Below, one piece after another: positions 26,471 to 34,168 of a stretch of DNA of 64,000 nt; positions within the stretch are counted from its first letter, which is position 1, and the number at the start of each line of letters is the position of its first letter. A program made the position numbers and the translations under genes. The notes below the pieces were generated by a model. That model did no database searches. It saw nothing but the letters and a program-made list of their open reading frames with translations, and had not been told where the DNA came from. The DNA comes from Paenibacillus marchantiae (GTDB taxonomy: Bacteria; Bacillota; Bacilli; Paenibacillales; Paenibacillaceae), in contig NZ_CP118270.1 of NCBI RefSeq assembly GCF_028771845.1, positions 992,001 through 1,056,000 on the forward strand, given 5' to 3'.

Positions 26471-27067
26471 TTATTGGATTAATATTCGGTCATCCATAAA
26501 TTGAGTGATATGAAGTACGGCATGCCGAATATACTTGCTATCTTCATAAAGCTTGCTTAACATAACGCCCCCCTCGATAATGGCGATGATGTTGCTGCTC
26601 ACTTCCTCCAGTGCAATATCTGCTCTAAATTCCTTTTGCTCCATACCCTGAATAAGGACCTGTGTCAGCTCATTCAGCAGATTGGTCATGGCATGCTGTG
26701 CCCTTTCTTTCAGCAAAGGGTGTGCATCATCACTTTCAACCGCAGTATTTAGTAGGGGGCATCCCCCTTCCAGCGTATTGTTTTCCATCATATCAATATA
26801 AACGCCGCATATGGCGAGTAGTTTGTCTTTGGAACTTGTGACGCCTTCAAGAGCCTGTGAGTGGAATTGCAGCATCTGTGATACCGAGTAATCAAAAGCA
26901 GCCAGTGCTATCTCATCTTTACTTTCAAAATGATTATAAATCCCGCCCTTGCGAACGCCGCAACGTTCTATAATCTCAGACAGGGAGGCACCGGTGTATC
27001 CCTTCGTGTTAAAAAGTGCTGCCGACTCACGAATAATATGTTCTTTGGTAATTTGGCCTTTGCGCAA
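26471..27067 (-). CDS. TetR-family repressor
   Basis: DNA-binding repressor of ~198 residues. The helix-turn-helix is GQITKEHIIRESAALFNTKGYTGASLSEIIERCGVRKGGIYNHFESKDEIALAAF; the C-terminal ligand-binding part contains GGCPLLNTAVESDD, as in the YxaF/LmrA-like TetR group. The frame opens with ATG 27091, but GGAGGG lies inside it, six bases before TTG 27067, making the TTG the likelier start. It heads the DUF4180-SRPBCC-esterase run and is divergent from the MBL hydrolase; an operator-like palindrome lies in that promoter. Confidence 0.85.
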   Translation of the reverse strand: MRKGQITKEHIIRESAALFNTKGYTGASLSEIIERCGVRKGGIYNHFESKDEIALAAFDYSVSQMLQFHSQALEGVTSSKDKLLAICGVYIDMMENNTLEGGCPLLNTAVESDDAHPLLKERAQHAMTNLLNELTQVLIQGMEQKEFRADIALEEVSSNIIAIIEGGVMLSKLYEDSKYIRHAVLHITQFMDDRILIQ

Positions 27068-27182
27068 AATGCTCCCTCCGTTCCCATTCATACCGATTGG
27101 TCTTAAAATATCATACGCCTATGGCTTAATACAAGCACGCATTCATACACAAGGTATACATGAAAACAAAAAATCAAGGATG

Positions 27183-27227
27183 TTGCATGAGAAGCACGTT
27201 TTATGCTATTTTAAAACAGACCGGTCG
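27183..27227 (+). promoter_or_regulatory. Candidate promoter and TetR operator before the MBL hydrolase
   Basis: TTGCAT (27183-27188) and TATTTT (27207-27212) at 18-base spacing, followed by AGACCGGTCG (27218-27227), which matches 9 of 10 positions of the AGACCGGTCT palindrome typical of YxaF/LmrA-group TetR operators. Confidence 0.55.
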
Positions 27228-27273
27228 GTATTATTTTAGCAAATACATGTTATATCTAAGGAGAATATTCGCC

Positions 27274-28032
27274 ATGACGCTAACCATTCAGCATATCCGC
27301 CATGCTACCTCCCTGATCACCATACAAGGGAAAACGATTCTGCTCGATCCAATGTTAAGTGATGCGGGAGAACTTCCGCCTATCCCCTTCACACGTCATA
27401 TTCATAGAAACCCAACTGTTCCCATATCTGTGCCACTAGAAACTTTCGAACACATTGATGCGATCCTCGTTACACATTTGCATGTTGACCACTTTGACAA
27501 AACGGCAAAGAAGATACTCAACAAAAAGATACCTGTACTTTGCCAGCCGGAGGATCAACAACGCATTATATCGTGGGGGTTCGAGAATGTATTCCCTATC
27601 GAGCAGTTCAGACACTGGGAGGGTATAGATTTTACAAGAATTCGTGGTCAGCACGCAAAAGGGAACATCTCCAAACTACTTGGCCCCGTATCCGGGTTTA
27701 TCCTGAAGACACCTGACGACGGATCGTTGTATATTGTGGGTGATTGTGTCCTTACAGATCAGATTAAGCAAGTGTTCGAGCAGCACAAACCCCGGATATG
27801 CATCGTCAATGCACCCAACGCTCAACTGTTATTTGGTTCCATCATTACAATGATACCCGAGGATATCGGTACAATCCTGAAGATTTCACCTTCCACCAAA
27901 GTTGTCGCTGTACATATGGATGCCATCCGACATTGCACTTCATCAAGAAAGGATCTATTACAGTATATAGAACAGCAGCAGTTATTAGATTCAGTCGTGA
28001 TTCCTGAGGATGGAGAATACATTTACTTTTGA
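27274..28032 (+). CDS. MBL-fold metal-dependent hydrolase (UlaG-like)
   Basis: Cytosolic metallo-beta-lactamase-fold protein of 252 residues. The metal-binding motif is VTHLHVDHFD, with DPMLSD before it, GDCVLTDQ, and VAVHMDAIRHC toward the C-terminus, as in the UlaG/YtkL-like group. Substrate unknown. The frame is open from 27160, but the ATG at 27274 follows AAGGAG by ten bases and begins the domain. Divergent from the TetR gene, so probably its regulatory target. Confidence 0.87.
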   Translation: MTLTIQHIRHATSLITIQGKTILLDPMLSDAGELPPIPFTRHIHRNPTVPISVPLETFEHIDAILVTHLHVDHFDKTAKKILNKKIPVLCQPEDQQRIISWGFENVFPIEQFRHWEGIDFTRIRGQHAKGNISKLLGPVSGFILKTPDDGSLYIVGDCVLTDQIKQVFEQHKPRICIVNAPNAQLLFGSIITMIPEDIGTILKISPSTKVVAVHMDAIRHCTSSRKDLLQYIEQQQLLDSVVIPEDGEYIYF

Positions 28033-28069
28033 AATATAAAGACTGGCACAAAATAACGCCCTGTATTCA

Positions 28070-29434
28070 TCACCCACGATCTGGATAGAAAGCGTCGTCT
28101 GCACCGTCCTCATTAATAAGATTGGCTTTTGGAATGGATACAACAAATGAGGAGCCCTTTTCGCCTTGCGGCGCTGATTTCACGCTAATTCGGCCTTCCA
28201 GAGACTGAACGATATCACGTACATGGGACAGGCCAATTCCGGTTGCTGCAATGCCCACTTCATTGAATTTGGTTGTATAACCCGGTTCGAAGATCACGTC
28301 TCGCTTTGCCTCGGGTACACCTTTCCCAGAATCGATAACCATAAATTGCACATCGGCTCCCTCTTCCAATACTCGAACCCGAATTGTTCCGTCGTTCTTA
28401 ATAGCTTCCACGGCATTGGCGATCAGATTATTCATTACAGTTAAGAGAGGAATATAGTAAGGGGAGTCGCAATCATATTGTTGCTCGATATGGATTTCAA
28501 TCTTTTTGTTCAACATTTCACTATATTTCCGATTTCCCTTGGTCGCAAAGTTCAGTACCTCGGAAAGGCTCATATTCACTGATTTTTCACTATCGTACAA
28601 TTTCAACAGACCTGCAAGGATACGTTGGGAGTCTTTTTTGACCTCATGAATCTGTTGAGCAATGCCGAGCGTCCGCTGGCTGTATTGGTTCAAGTCCTTC
28701 TCTCTGAGATCGCGATAAAGGTCGTAGCTGTCCACGGCAATGCCTTCAATCGTATTCATGGCTTTTTTCAGATAAAAGACTTCACCGTACAGACCTGAGT
28801 TAACGCTCAGCATCTGCTCCATCCGCTTCTCCTGCTCAGCATGCAGCAGTCGCATCTGCCTCACCGCAAAGCTGTTATACAGCCCGATGATAAAGTAGCT
28901 TCGCAAACCACCGAGCACCAGCAGATAAAGCCATTCTTTCATATAAAAGATATTGGTCCCACTCAACACACCGCGAATGAATAGCTCCACGAGATTAGAG
29001 GAAAAATCAATACACGTAATCAATCCACCTAGCACAAGAGGCGGTATCTCATGGAATCTGTTCTTGAGTTTGCTGAGGCCATAGGTGAACACGACATAAT
29101 ACATTCCCGCGCCCAGATTATCCTGCATGCTTTCGATGATCGAGATCGAATTCACATGATTCAGTAAGTCAGCCGATTGAAAAATGAAGTTCGCAATCCC
29201 CGCCAAAATCCCCGTCTTCACATAAGACAGATGCGGCATAAGCATCAGCAAAAATAAAAGTATACTTACACCCAGACCAATCCGGAAGTAATCTTCTCGA
29301 AAAGGATTTATTTTAAAAAGCGCTCCCGCAGCTGTGGCAAAAGCAACTGCAGTCATTTGCACATTTTCATTACGAACCCAATTGCGCATCATATTCCACC
29401 CACCATACATCCGATTAAGTAAAAATACTAACAT
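28070..29434 (-). CDS. Membrane sensor histidine kinase (GlnK/YcbA-like), orphan
   Basis: Sensor kinase of 454 residues. About six hydrophobic segments fill residues 25-190. A coiled region follows and the phosphoacceptor His263 lies in QIHEVKKDSQRILAGL, as in B. subtilis GlnK (YcbA). The ATPase domain has N box NNLIANAVEAI, G1 DSGKGVPEAKRDVIFEPGYTTK and G2 ATGIGLSHV. No response regulator gene lies next to it, unlike the glnK-glnL pair. The start at 29434 has AAAGGA eight bases upstream; an inner ATG pair near 29392 is an alternative. The signal is unknown. Confidence 0.88.
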   Translation of the reverse strand: MLVFLLNRMYGGWNMMRNWVRNENVQMTAVAFATAAGALFKINPFREDYFRIGLGVSILLFLLMLMPHLSYVKTGILAGIANFIFQSADLLNHVNSISIIESMQDNLGAGMYYVVFTYGLSKLKNRFHEIPPLVLGGLITCIDFSSNLVELFIRGVLSGTNIFYMKEWLYLLVLGGLRSYFIIGLYNSFAVRQMRLLHAEQEKRMEQMLSVNSGLYGEVFYLKKAMNTIEGIAVDSYDLYRDLREKDLNQYSQRTLGIAQQIHEVKKDSQRILAGLLKLYDSEKSVNMSLSEVLNFATKGNRKYSEMLNKKIEIHIEQQYDCDSPYYIPLLTVMNNLIANAVEAIKNDGTIRVRVLEEGADVQFMVIDSGKGVPEAKRDVIFEPGYTTKFNEVGIAATGIGLSHVRDIVQSLEGRISVKSAPQGEKGSSFVVSIPKANLINEDGADDAFYPDRG

Positions 29435-29563
29435 ATGAAGAATCCTTTAGAAATCCTGTAGCTTAAAATAGTTACACATTTTGATTTGGCAAAATTTAAT
29501 TGTATACTATTAATTACACATCCATTAAGCTCAACCAGATGAACAAAGAGAGGATGATTTCAC

Positions 29564-30061
29564 ATGTCGGAAACCAATCAACTGTTCGGACAAGCCCTAG
29601 TCAAATCACTAGTCGGAGAACGCGGACATATTCGTATTGCACGCGCTCTACCGGACATTAGCGTAGAACTAGCTAGTCGCAAACATGAACATATGCCATA
29701 CAGTATCTATCAATTGGTGAAACATATGCATTACTGGCAACAATTTATGTTGGAGCATTTGGAAGGAAGAAAGCCGCAGCTTCCAGCGAATGTGATGGAG
29801 AGTTGGCCAGAAGATACGGGTCCTCAGGATGAAGCAGCGTGGGAGGCAGATATTCAGGCCTTCCTGGACGGGGTAGATCGAGCAGTAACGATTGCCGAAA
29901 CGGTGCAGTTGGATGATTCACTGCCGTATTTCCCAGGAGAAACCAAAGCTGGACTTTTGCGCAACATCGCATCTCATAACTCGTACCATCTGGGCGAGAT
30001 TGTGCTGCTGCGTCGCTTCTACGGGGCATGGCCACCACCAGGAGGCGGTTTCCCAGCGTAA
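29564..30061 (+). CDS. DinB-family protein
   Basis: Four-helix-bundle DinB/YfiT-type protein of 165 residues, usually a metal-dependent thiol transferase or hydrolase of unknown substrate. The three metal-ligand histidines are visible: His54 in LVKHMHYW and two in SHNSYHLGEIVLLRR (about 138 and 142). Ribosome binding site AGAGGA precedes the ATG. A hairpin terminator follows at 30111. Confidence 0.9.
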   Translation: MSETNQLFGQALVKSLVGERGHIRIARALPDISVELASRKHEHMPYSIYQLVKHMHYWQQFMLEHLEGRKPQLPANVMESWPEDTGPQDEAAWEADIQAFLDGVDRAVTIAETVQLDDSLPYFPGETKAGLLRNIASHNSYHLGEIVLLRRFYGAWPPPGGGFPA

Positions 30062-30110
30062 CCCTATTTACCATCCGATCAATTGGACGAATTTACAGAC
30101 ACATACATCT

Positions 30111-30145
30111 AAGCTGTGAAAGGACGATTGTTCCTTTTACAGCTT
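30111..30145 (+). terminator. Terminator of the DinB gene
   Basis: AAGCTGTGAAAGGA pairs with TCCTTTTACAGCTT with one G-T pair; the following T-run is short (TTCTTGT), so it is moderate in strength. Confidence 0.6.
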
Positions 30146-30226
30146 CTTGTGGTTATAGGCAAGTGACATCCATTGAAGTGCAGATTATAACGCTCATATC
30201 CTGCTCCAGGCTCATATATTACTTCA

Positions 30227-30257
30227 AAGTACGTATATGACTTTGAGGTGCGTACTT
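30227..30257. promoter_or_regulatory. Operator-like inverted repeat before the PRISE-type reductase
   Basis: AAGTACG (30227-30233) and CGTACTT (30251-30257) form an inverted repeat with an internal CAAAGT/ACTTTG pair. It lies ~60 bases upstream of the start codon; the neighbouring HxlR regulator is the obvious candidate binder. Confidence 0.55.
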
Positions 30258-30313
30258 CTCATCCTTCTTTTTCTGACCCACAATATGAACAGAAGAAGAG
30301 AGGAGCATGTCCA

Positions 30314-31384
30314 TTGAAAACCGAACAATTGGTTACCCGTTACACCGCGCTTGTCATCGGTGCTGGAGGTGTCATTGGAAGAAACCTCATCGATTATCTG
30401 ATGACACTTCCGCAATGGGATATCATTGGTGTATCTCGCCGCGGAGGAGAAGATGCCCCCAAGTTACGTTATATATCAGCTGATTTACTGAACGAAGCAG
30501 ACACACAAGACAAACTGAGTCATTTAACGACCGTTACGCATATTTTCTACGCCGCGTATCAGGATCGCCCAACCTGGGCCGAATTGGTACAGCCCAACTT
30601 GGCCATGCTCGTCAATGTGGTGAATACCATAGAACCGATCGCTCCAAATCTCCAACATATTAGCCTAATGCAAGGTTATAAAGTGTACGGTGCACATCTG
30701 GGTCCATTCAAAACACCTGCCAAAGAAACAGATGCACATCATATGCCCCCTGAATTCAATGTCGATCAGCAAATGTTTCTCGAGAATCGGCAACCCGGAA
30801 GTAGCTGGACCTGGTCAGCCCTGCGCCCGTCAGTTGTATGTGGATTTGCCCTGGGTAATCCAATGAACCTTGCCATGGTTATTGGCGTTTATGCGTCTAT
30901 CTCCAAGGAGCTTGGCTTGCCACTTCGATTCCCTGGGAAACCAGGAGCGTATCATTCGCTTCTTGAAATGACTGATGCCACATTGCTGGCTCATGCAACT
31001 GTATGGGCAGCAACCGAACCTCGCTGTGCCAATCAGGCATTTAATATCACCAATGGCGATCTGTTTCGCTGGAATGAGCTATGGCCCAGAATCGCTGCAT
31101 TTTTCGAATTGGAAACCGCACCTCCACTCCCCCTCTCACTTGCAACAGTGATGGCAGATAAAGAAGATCTTTGGAAATCCATGATTGAAAAGTATGGTTT
31201 GGTAAACACCCCTTATGATGATGTCTCTTCCTGGGTATTTGGTGACTTTGTCTTCTCGTGGGATTATGACTTCTTCGCAGATGGTTCCAAAGCTCGCCGC
31301 TTCGGATTTCATGATTTTATTGACACTGAGGCTATGTTTATGGATATTTTCAGAAATCTACGTGAGCGCAAGATCCTTCCGTAA
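30314..31384 (+). CDS. NAD(P)-dependent reductase, SDR PRISE (5-beta-reductase/iridoid-synthase-like) family
   Basis: Extended short-chain dehydrogenase of 356 residues. The Rossmann motif is VIGAGGVIGRNLIDYL; the substrate region has ISLMQGYKVYGAHLGPFKTPAKE, the YKVYG motif of PRISE-type enone reductases that reduce activated C=C bonds with NADPH. Later LRPSVVCGFALGN and AYHSLLEMTDATLLA are also typical. The open frame begins at 30248, but TTG 30314 follows GAGGAG by eight bases and starts right before the Rossmann fold. Convergent with the HxlR gene. The substrate is unknown, possibly an electrophilic enone given the HxlR and MarR neighbours. Confidence 0.87.
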   Translation: MKTEQLVTRYTALVIGAGGVIGRNLIDYLMTLPQWDIIGVSRRGGEDAPKLRYISADLLNEADTQDKLSHLTTVTHIFYAAYQDRPTWAELVQPNLAMLVNVVNTIEPIAPNLQHISLMQGYKVYGAHLGPFKTPAKETDAHHMPPEFNVDQQMFLENRQPGSSWTWSALRPSVVCGFALGNPMNLAMVIGVYASISKELGLPLRFPGKPGAYHSLLEMTDATLLAHATVWAATEPRCANQAFNITNGDLFRWNELWPRIAAFFELETAPPLPLSLATVMADKEDLWKSMIEKYGLVNTPYDDVSSWVFGDFVFSWDYDFFADGSKARRFGFHDFIDTEAMFMDIFRNLRERKILP

Positions 31385-31401
31385 AGTAAATAAAATGCAT
31401 A

Positions 31402-31435
31402 ATAAGCCGATTCGTGAATTCCAGAATCGGCTTAT
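31402..31435. terminator. Bidirectional terminator after the PRISE reductase
   Basis: ATAAGCCGATTC pairs exactly with GAATCGGCTTAT, with a ten-base loop, between two convergent genes. Confidence 0.8.
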
Positions 31436-31444
31436 ATAAGTTCC

Positions 31445-31819
31445 TCAACGGTCCGTAGTAGTTGGCGGCTTAAACAGAATTTTTCCTCGATCACCATAAA
31501 CATTCTCCACGTGTATATCGCCCCACCTACACATCAGATGAAGAATCTCTTTAAGACTCCACCCATACTCTGTTAATTCATACTCCACTTTAGGCGGGAC
31601 CTGGTGATGGGAAATACGGACAATGACCCCCGCCTCCGTTAGTTCACCAAGTTGCTGAGTCAACACTTTCTGGGTGATTGCAGGGATCAGCTTCATCAGC
31701 TCACCATTACGTTTCTTGCCAAAGGTAAGATGGAATAGAATAACGGGCTTCCACTTTCCCCCGATCACTTCAAGAAAAGCTTCAACTGCGGTGTTATATA
31801 CTTTGAGCGGTTCCTCCAT
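31445..31819 (-). CDS. HxlR-family winged-helix regulator
   Basis: A 124-residue DNA-binding protein with the HxlR fold: VIGGKWKPVILFHLTFGKKRNGELMKLIPAITQKVLTQQLGELTEAGVIVR followed by the wing PPKVEYELTEYGWSL. HxlR proteins (YodB, CatR, HypR types) often sense electrophiles or quinones through a cysteine, but here Cys occurs only late (LMCRWGD), so a redox switch is uncertain. The PRISE reductase is convergent and the MarR and SDR genes lie upstream on the same strand. Confidence 0.88.
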   Translation of the reverse strand: MEEPLKVYNTAVEAFLEVIGGKWKPVILFHLTFGKKRNGELMKLIPAITQKVLTQQLGELTEAGVIVRISHHQVPPKVEYELTEYGWSLKEILHLMCRWGDIHVENVYGDRGKILFKPPTTTDR

Positions 31820-31843
31820 ATCACCCTCTGTCTCCCTTCCAGG

Positions 31844-32269
31844 CTATTTTTCAATCTCCCGATTCATCTTCTCAAAAATGTTTACTAATTGGGCACGATC
31901 TTCTTCGTTCAGTTTCTGGAATAAATTCTTACGCAGCTTCTGCCCCTCCAAGATTGCTCTTTCAAGGACTTCGGCCCCTTTGTCGGTAATGCTCAAATAT
32001 ATTATGCGTCGGTCAGCCTCATCTACGATCCTGACGGCTAATTTCTTGGCAACCAGCTTATCGGCTAAATAGCTGAGCGTAGGTGGGGTCAGGCCCAATA
32101 GCTTGGCAATATCCGAAGGTCGGCTTTTTCCATTTTGATTGAGATGACTGAGTACAAGCACATGAGAGACGCCGAGGTCCTCATTAAACGATTTGTTCCA
32201 CTGTATAATCAATTTATTGGTGAAATTGTCCATGTTGTGTATGAGCTCAAAAATGTTCTGTTCTTCCAT
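31844..32269 (-). CDS. MarR-family regulator
   Basis: A 141-residue winged-helix repressor: VSHVLVLSHLNQNGKSRPSDIAKLLGLTPPTLSYLADKLVAKKLAVRIVDEADRRIIYLSITDKGAEVL is the complete MarR DNA-binding region with the DxRR wing. The open frame begins at 32296, but ATG 32269 has GGAGG five bases upstream. Two tandem palindromic 15-mers at 33981-34010 upstream of the SDR pair are candidate binding sites. Gap to the HxlR gene is 24 bases, so the two are probably cotranscribed. Confidence 0.88.
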   Translation of the reverse strand: MEEQNIFELIHNMDNFTNKLIIQWNKSFNEDLGVSHVLVLSHLNQNGKSRPSDIAKLLGLTPPTLSYLADKLVAKKLAVRIVDEADRRIIYLSITDKGAEVLERAILEGQKLRKNLFQKLNEEDRAQLVNIFEKMNREIEK

Positions 32270-32295
32270 GTGTTCCTCCTCGCAAAAATAAAACA

Positions 32296-32322
32296 ACAGC
32301 CCTTATTCAACTTAAGGGCTGT
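32296..32322 (-). terminator. Terminator of the SDR pair
   Basis: On the minus strand ACAGCCCTT with AAGGGCTGT is followed by TTGTTTTATTTTT. It separates the SDR genes from the downstream MarR gene. Confidence 0.75.
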
Positions 32323-32336
32323 CATCATTTTACACG

Positions 32337-33071
32337 CTATTGGGCTGAGTATCCACCATCGATAACCAGCTCAGATCCTGTAATGTACGAAGAATCATCC
32401 GAAGCCAGGAACAGTGCAGCGTTGGCAATATCGATAGCCTGCCCCAGACGTTGCAAAGGCGTTGCCTGTACGAGTCGGTCAAGCAGTTCCTTCGATGTGT
32501 TCAAGGCTTGAGTCATTGGTGTTTCGATGATTCCCGGGAAGAGAGCATTTACCCGAACACCTTGACGACCAAAGGTTGTTGCTGCCGCTTTGGATAATGC
32601 GCGTACCGCGCCTTTGGATGCCGAATAGTGGTTAAAGCCTTGTCCAATCAATGCGGTGTATGAAGAAATATTGACGATGGAACCTTTCTTTTGTGCTGCC
32701 ATATAAGGAGCTACATGCTTCATACCAGCAAATGGGCCAAAGCCATTAATGGAGAGCATTTTCTGCCAATCCTGTGCATCAATCTCCTCAAATGGCTTCT
32801 CTGAAGAAATACCTGCATTGTTGACCAGAATATCAATTTTACCAAAGCGTTCGTTAACTACTTTCGCTAATATCTCCCAATCTTCATCGGAGGAAACATT
32901 CAACTTCATTCCGTACACATTCTCTTTTTGGCTTGCTTTCTCCAGCGCTTCTTCATTAATGTCTGCAGCAATAACGATGGCGCCTTCCTTTGCAAAGAGA
33001 TCAACCATGCCTTCACCAATTCCTGATGCTCCACCTGTAATGATAGCTACTTTATTATCTAATCTTCCCAT
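32337..33071 (-). CDS. Short-chain dehydrogenase/reductase (classical SDR)
   Basis: Cytosolic NAD(P)-dependent oxidoreductase of 244 residues. Cofactor motif TGGASGIG near residue 12, an acidic ADINEE after beta2 suggesting NAD preference, NNAG near 88, catalytic SSYTAL ... YSASKG (Ser-Tyr-Lys) and the C-terminal YITGSELVIDGGYSAQ. AGGAG precedes the ATG. The next SDR lies 40 bases upstream on the same strand, so they form an operon. Substrate not identifiable. Confidence 0.9.
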   Translation of the reverse strand: MGRLDNKVAIITGGASGIGEGMVDLFAKEGAIVIAADINEEALEKASQKENVYGMKLNVSSDEDWEILAKVVNERFGKIDILVNNAGISSEKPFEEIDAQDWQKMLSINGFGPFAGMKHVAPYMAAQKKGSIVNISSYTALIGQGFNHYSASKGAVRALSKAAATTFGRQGVRVNALFPGIIETPMTQALNTSKELLDRLVQATPLQRLGQAIDIANAALFLASDDSSYITGSELVIDGGYSAQ

Positions 33072-33111
33072 ATGAAACGCTCCTAACGTATTTTATTTGT
33101 ACGACTCTGCT

Positions 33112-33927
33112 TTAATTGCTAGTCGAATTGTGTAGTTTCATAAACTGTTCAAAATCCGGAACGGTTGGGTTGGCAATATAATGGCCGCCTTCAACCTGGA
33201 TGGTCTGACCGGTAATGAATTTGGACTCATCTGAGGCCAGGAACAAGACGGTGTATCCAATATCATCGGGTTCCCCGTGATAAGGCAGTGCGTTATATTT
33301 TGCGAACATATCCAATACATCCGGAGGCATGTTATTCTGTGCTGCCGGGGTCAAGATCAATCCAGGTGCGACAGCATTGCAACGAATGTTATGTTTGCCA
33401 TATTGGGTGGCAATATACCTTGTTAGATTCACTACTCCTGCTTTTGAGGCACCGTAAGCAACCCGCACCGCATCGCCTGTAAAGCCAGCCATGGAGGCCG
33501 TATTAATGATGGAACCTTCACCCGCTTCAATCATATGAGGGATGGCGAATCTACAGCCAAGCAACACGCTTTTCAGATTCACGTTCATCAGCCGATCCCA
33601 CTCGTCCAGATCCACGTTAACCACGTCCAAATCCTTCTTCAGGTTGGTCAGGCCAACGTTATTGAATAGACTCGTGAGCTTACCATATTGCTGCACCGTA
33701 AACTCCACAGCTTCTTTAATCGAAAATTCGTCTCCGGCATCAACAAAAACGGCTACTGCTTCTCCGCCTTGAGCCTGAATATTCGCTGCCGCTTCTTTTG
33801 CCCCATTGACATTGAAATCAGCAATAACGACTTTTGCTCCTTCTCTCGCCATCAATTGGGCTGCGGACAATCCTATTCCAGAAGCGCCTCCAGTTACAAG
33901 GGCTACTTTGTCTTTCATTCTCAACAT
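33112..33927 (-). CDS. Short-chain dehydrogenase/reductase (classical SDR)
   Basis: NAD(P)-dependent oxidoreductase of 271 residues. Cofactor motif TGGASGIG, VVIADFNVNGA after beta2 (NAD-type), FNNVGL in place of NNAG, active-site NTASMAGFTGDAVRVAYGASKAG and the C-terminal FITGQTIQVEGGHYIANPT. The frame opens at 34041, but ATG 33927 follows GGAG by ten bases; the longer N-terminus (hydrophobic and unrelated to the fold) would run over the tandem operator sites. First gene of the SDR operon. Confidence 0.9.
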   Translation of the reverse strand: MLRMKDKVALVTGGASGIGLSAAQLMAREGAKVVIADFNVNGAKEAAANIQAQGGEAVAVFVDAGDEFSIKEAVEFTVQQYGKLTSLFNNVGLTNLKKDLDVVNVDLDEWDRLMNVNLKSVLLGCRFAIPHMIEAGEGSIINTASMAGFTGDAVRVAYGASKAGVVNLTRYIATQYGKHNIRCNAVAPGLILTPAAQNNMPPDVLDMFAKYNALPYHGEPDDIGYTVLFLASDESKFITGQTIQVEGGHYIANPTVPDFEQFMKLHNSTSN

Positions 33928-33974
33928 GGTTCTCAAGCTCCTTTCATAAAGAAACCGAAAATAAATAACAGCTC

Positions 33975-34013
33975 TATTATTTAGATGACTAAATATTAGA
34001 TGTCTAAATAATA
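33975..34013. promoter_or_regulatory. Tandem palindromic operators upstream of the SDR operon
   Basis: TTAGATGACTAAATA (33981-33995) is followed without a gap by TTAGATGTCTAAATA (33996-34010), and the outer TATTATTTAGA/TCTAAATAATA form a 39-bp inverted repeat. Each 15-mer holds a TTAGA-TCTAA-type palindrome, as bound by MarR dimers; the MarR gene 1.8 kb downstream is the likely regulator (inference). Confidence 0.7.
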
Positions 34014-34109
34014 GCAGAGGAATGGTCGTTCTGCAATGCATACGGCCCTGTATCCTTATTTTGGATGCCTTTAGCGAAGCAAGGTAAGTGTTTAAAATGG
34101 GAATGGAAA

Positions 34110-34137
34110 AACCGGATAAGAATAACCTTATCCGGTT
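34110..34137 (-). terminator. Terminator of the rhamnogalacturonan lyase gene
   Basis: AACCGGATAAG with CTTATCCGGTT, six-base loop, followed on the minus strand by TTTTTCC. Confidence 0.85.
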
Positions 34138-34168
34138 GGCTTAATTTGATCATGTAGTTGATCCATTT

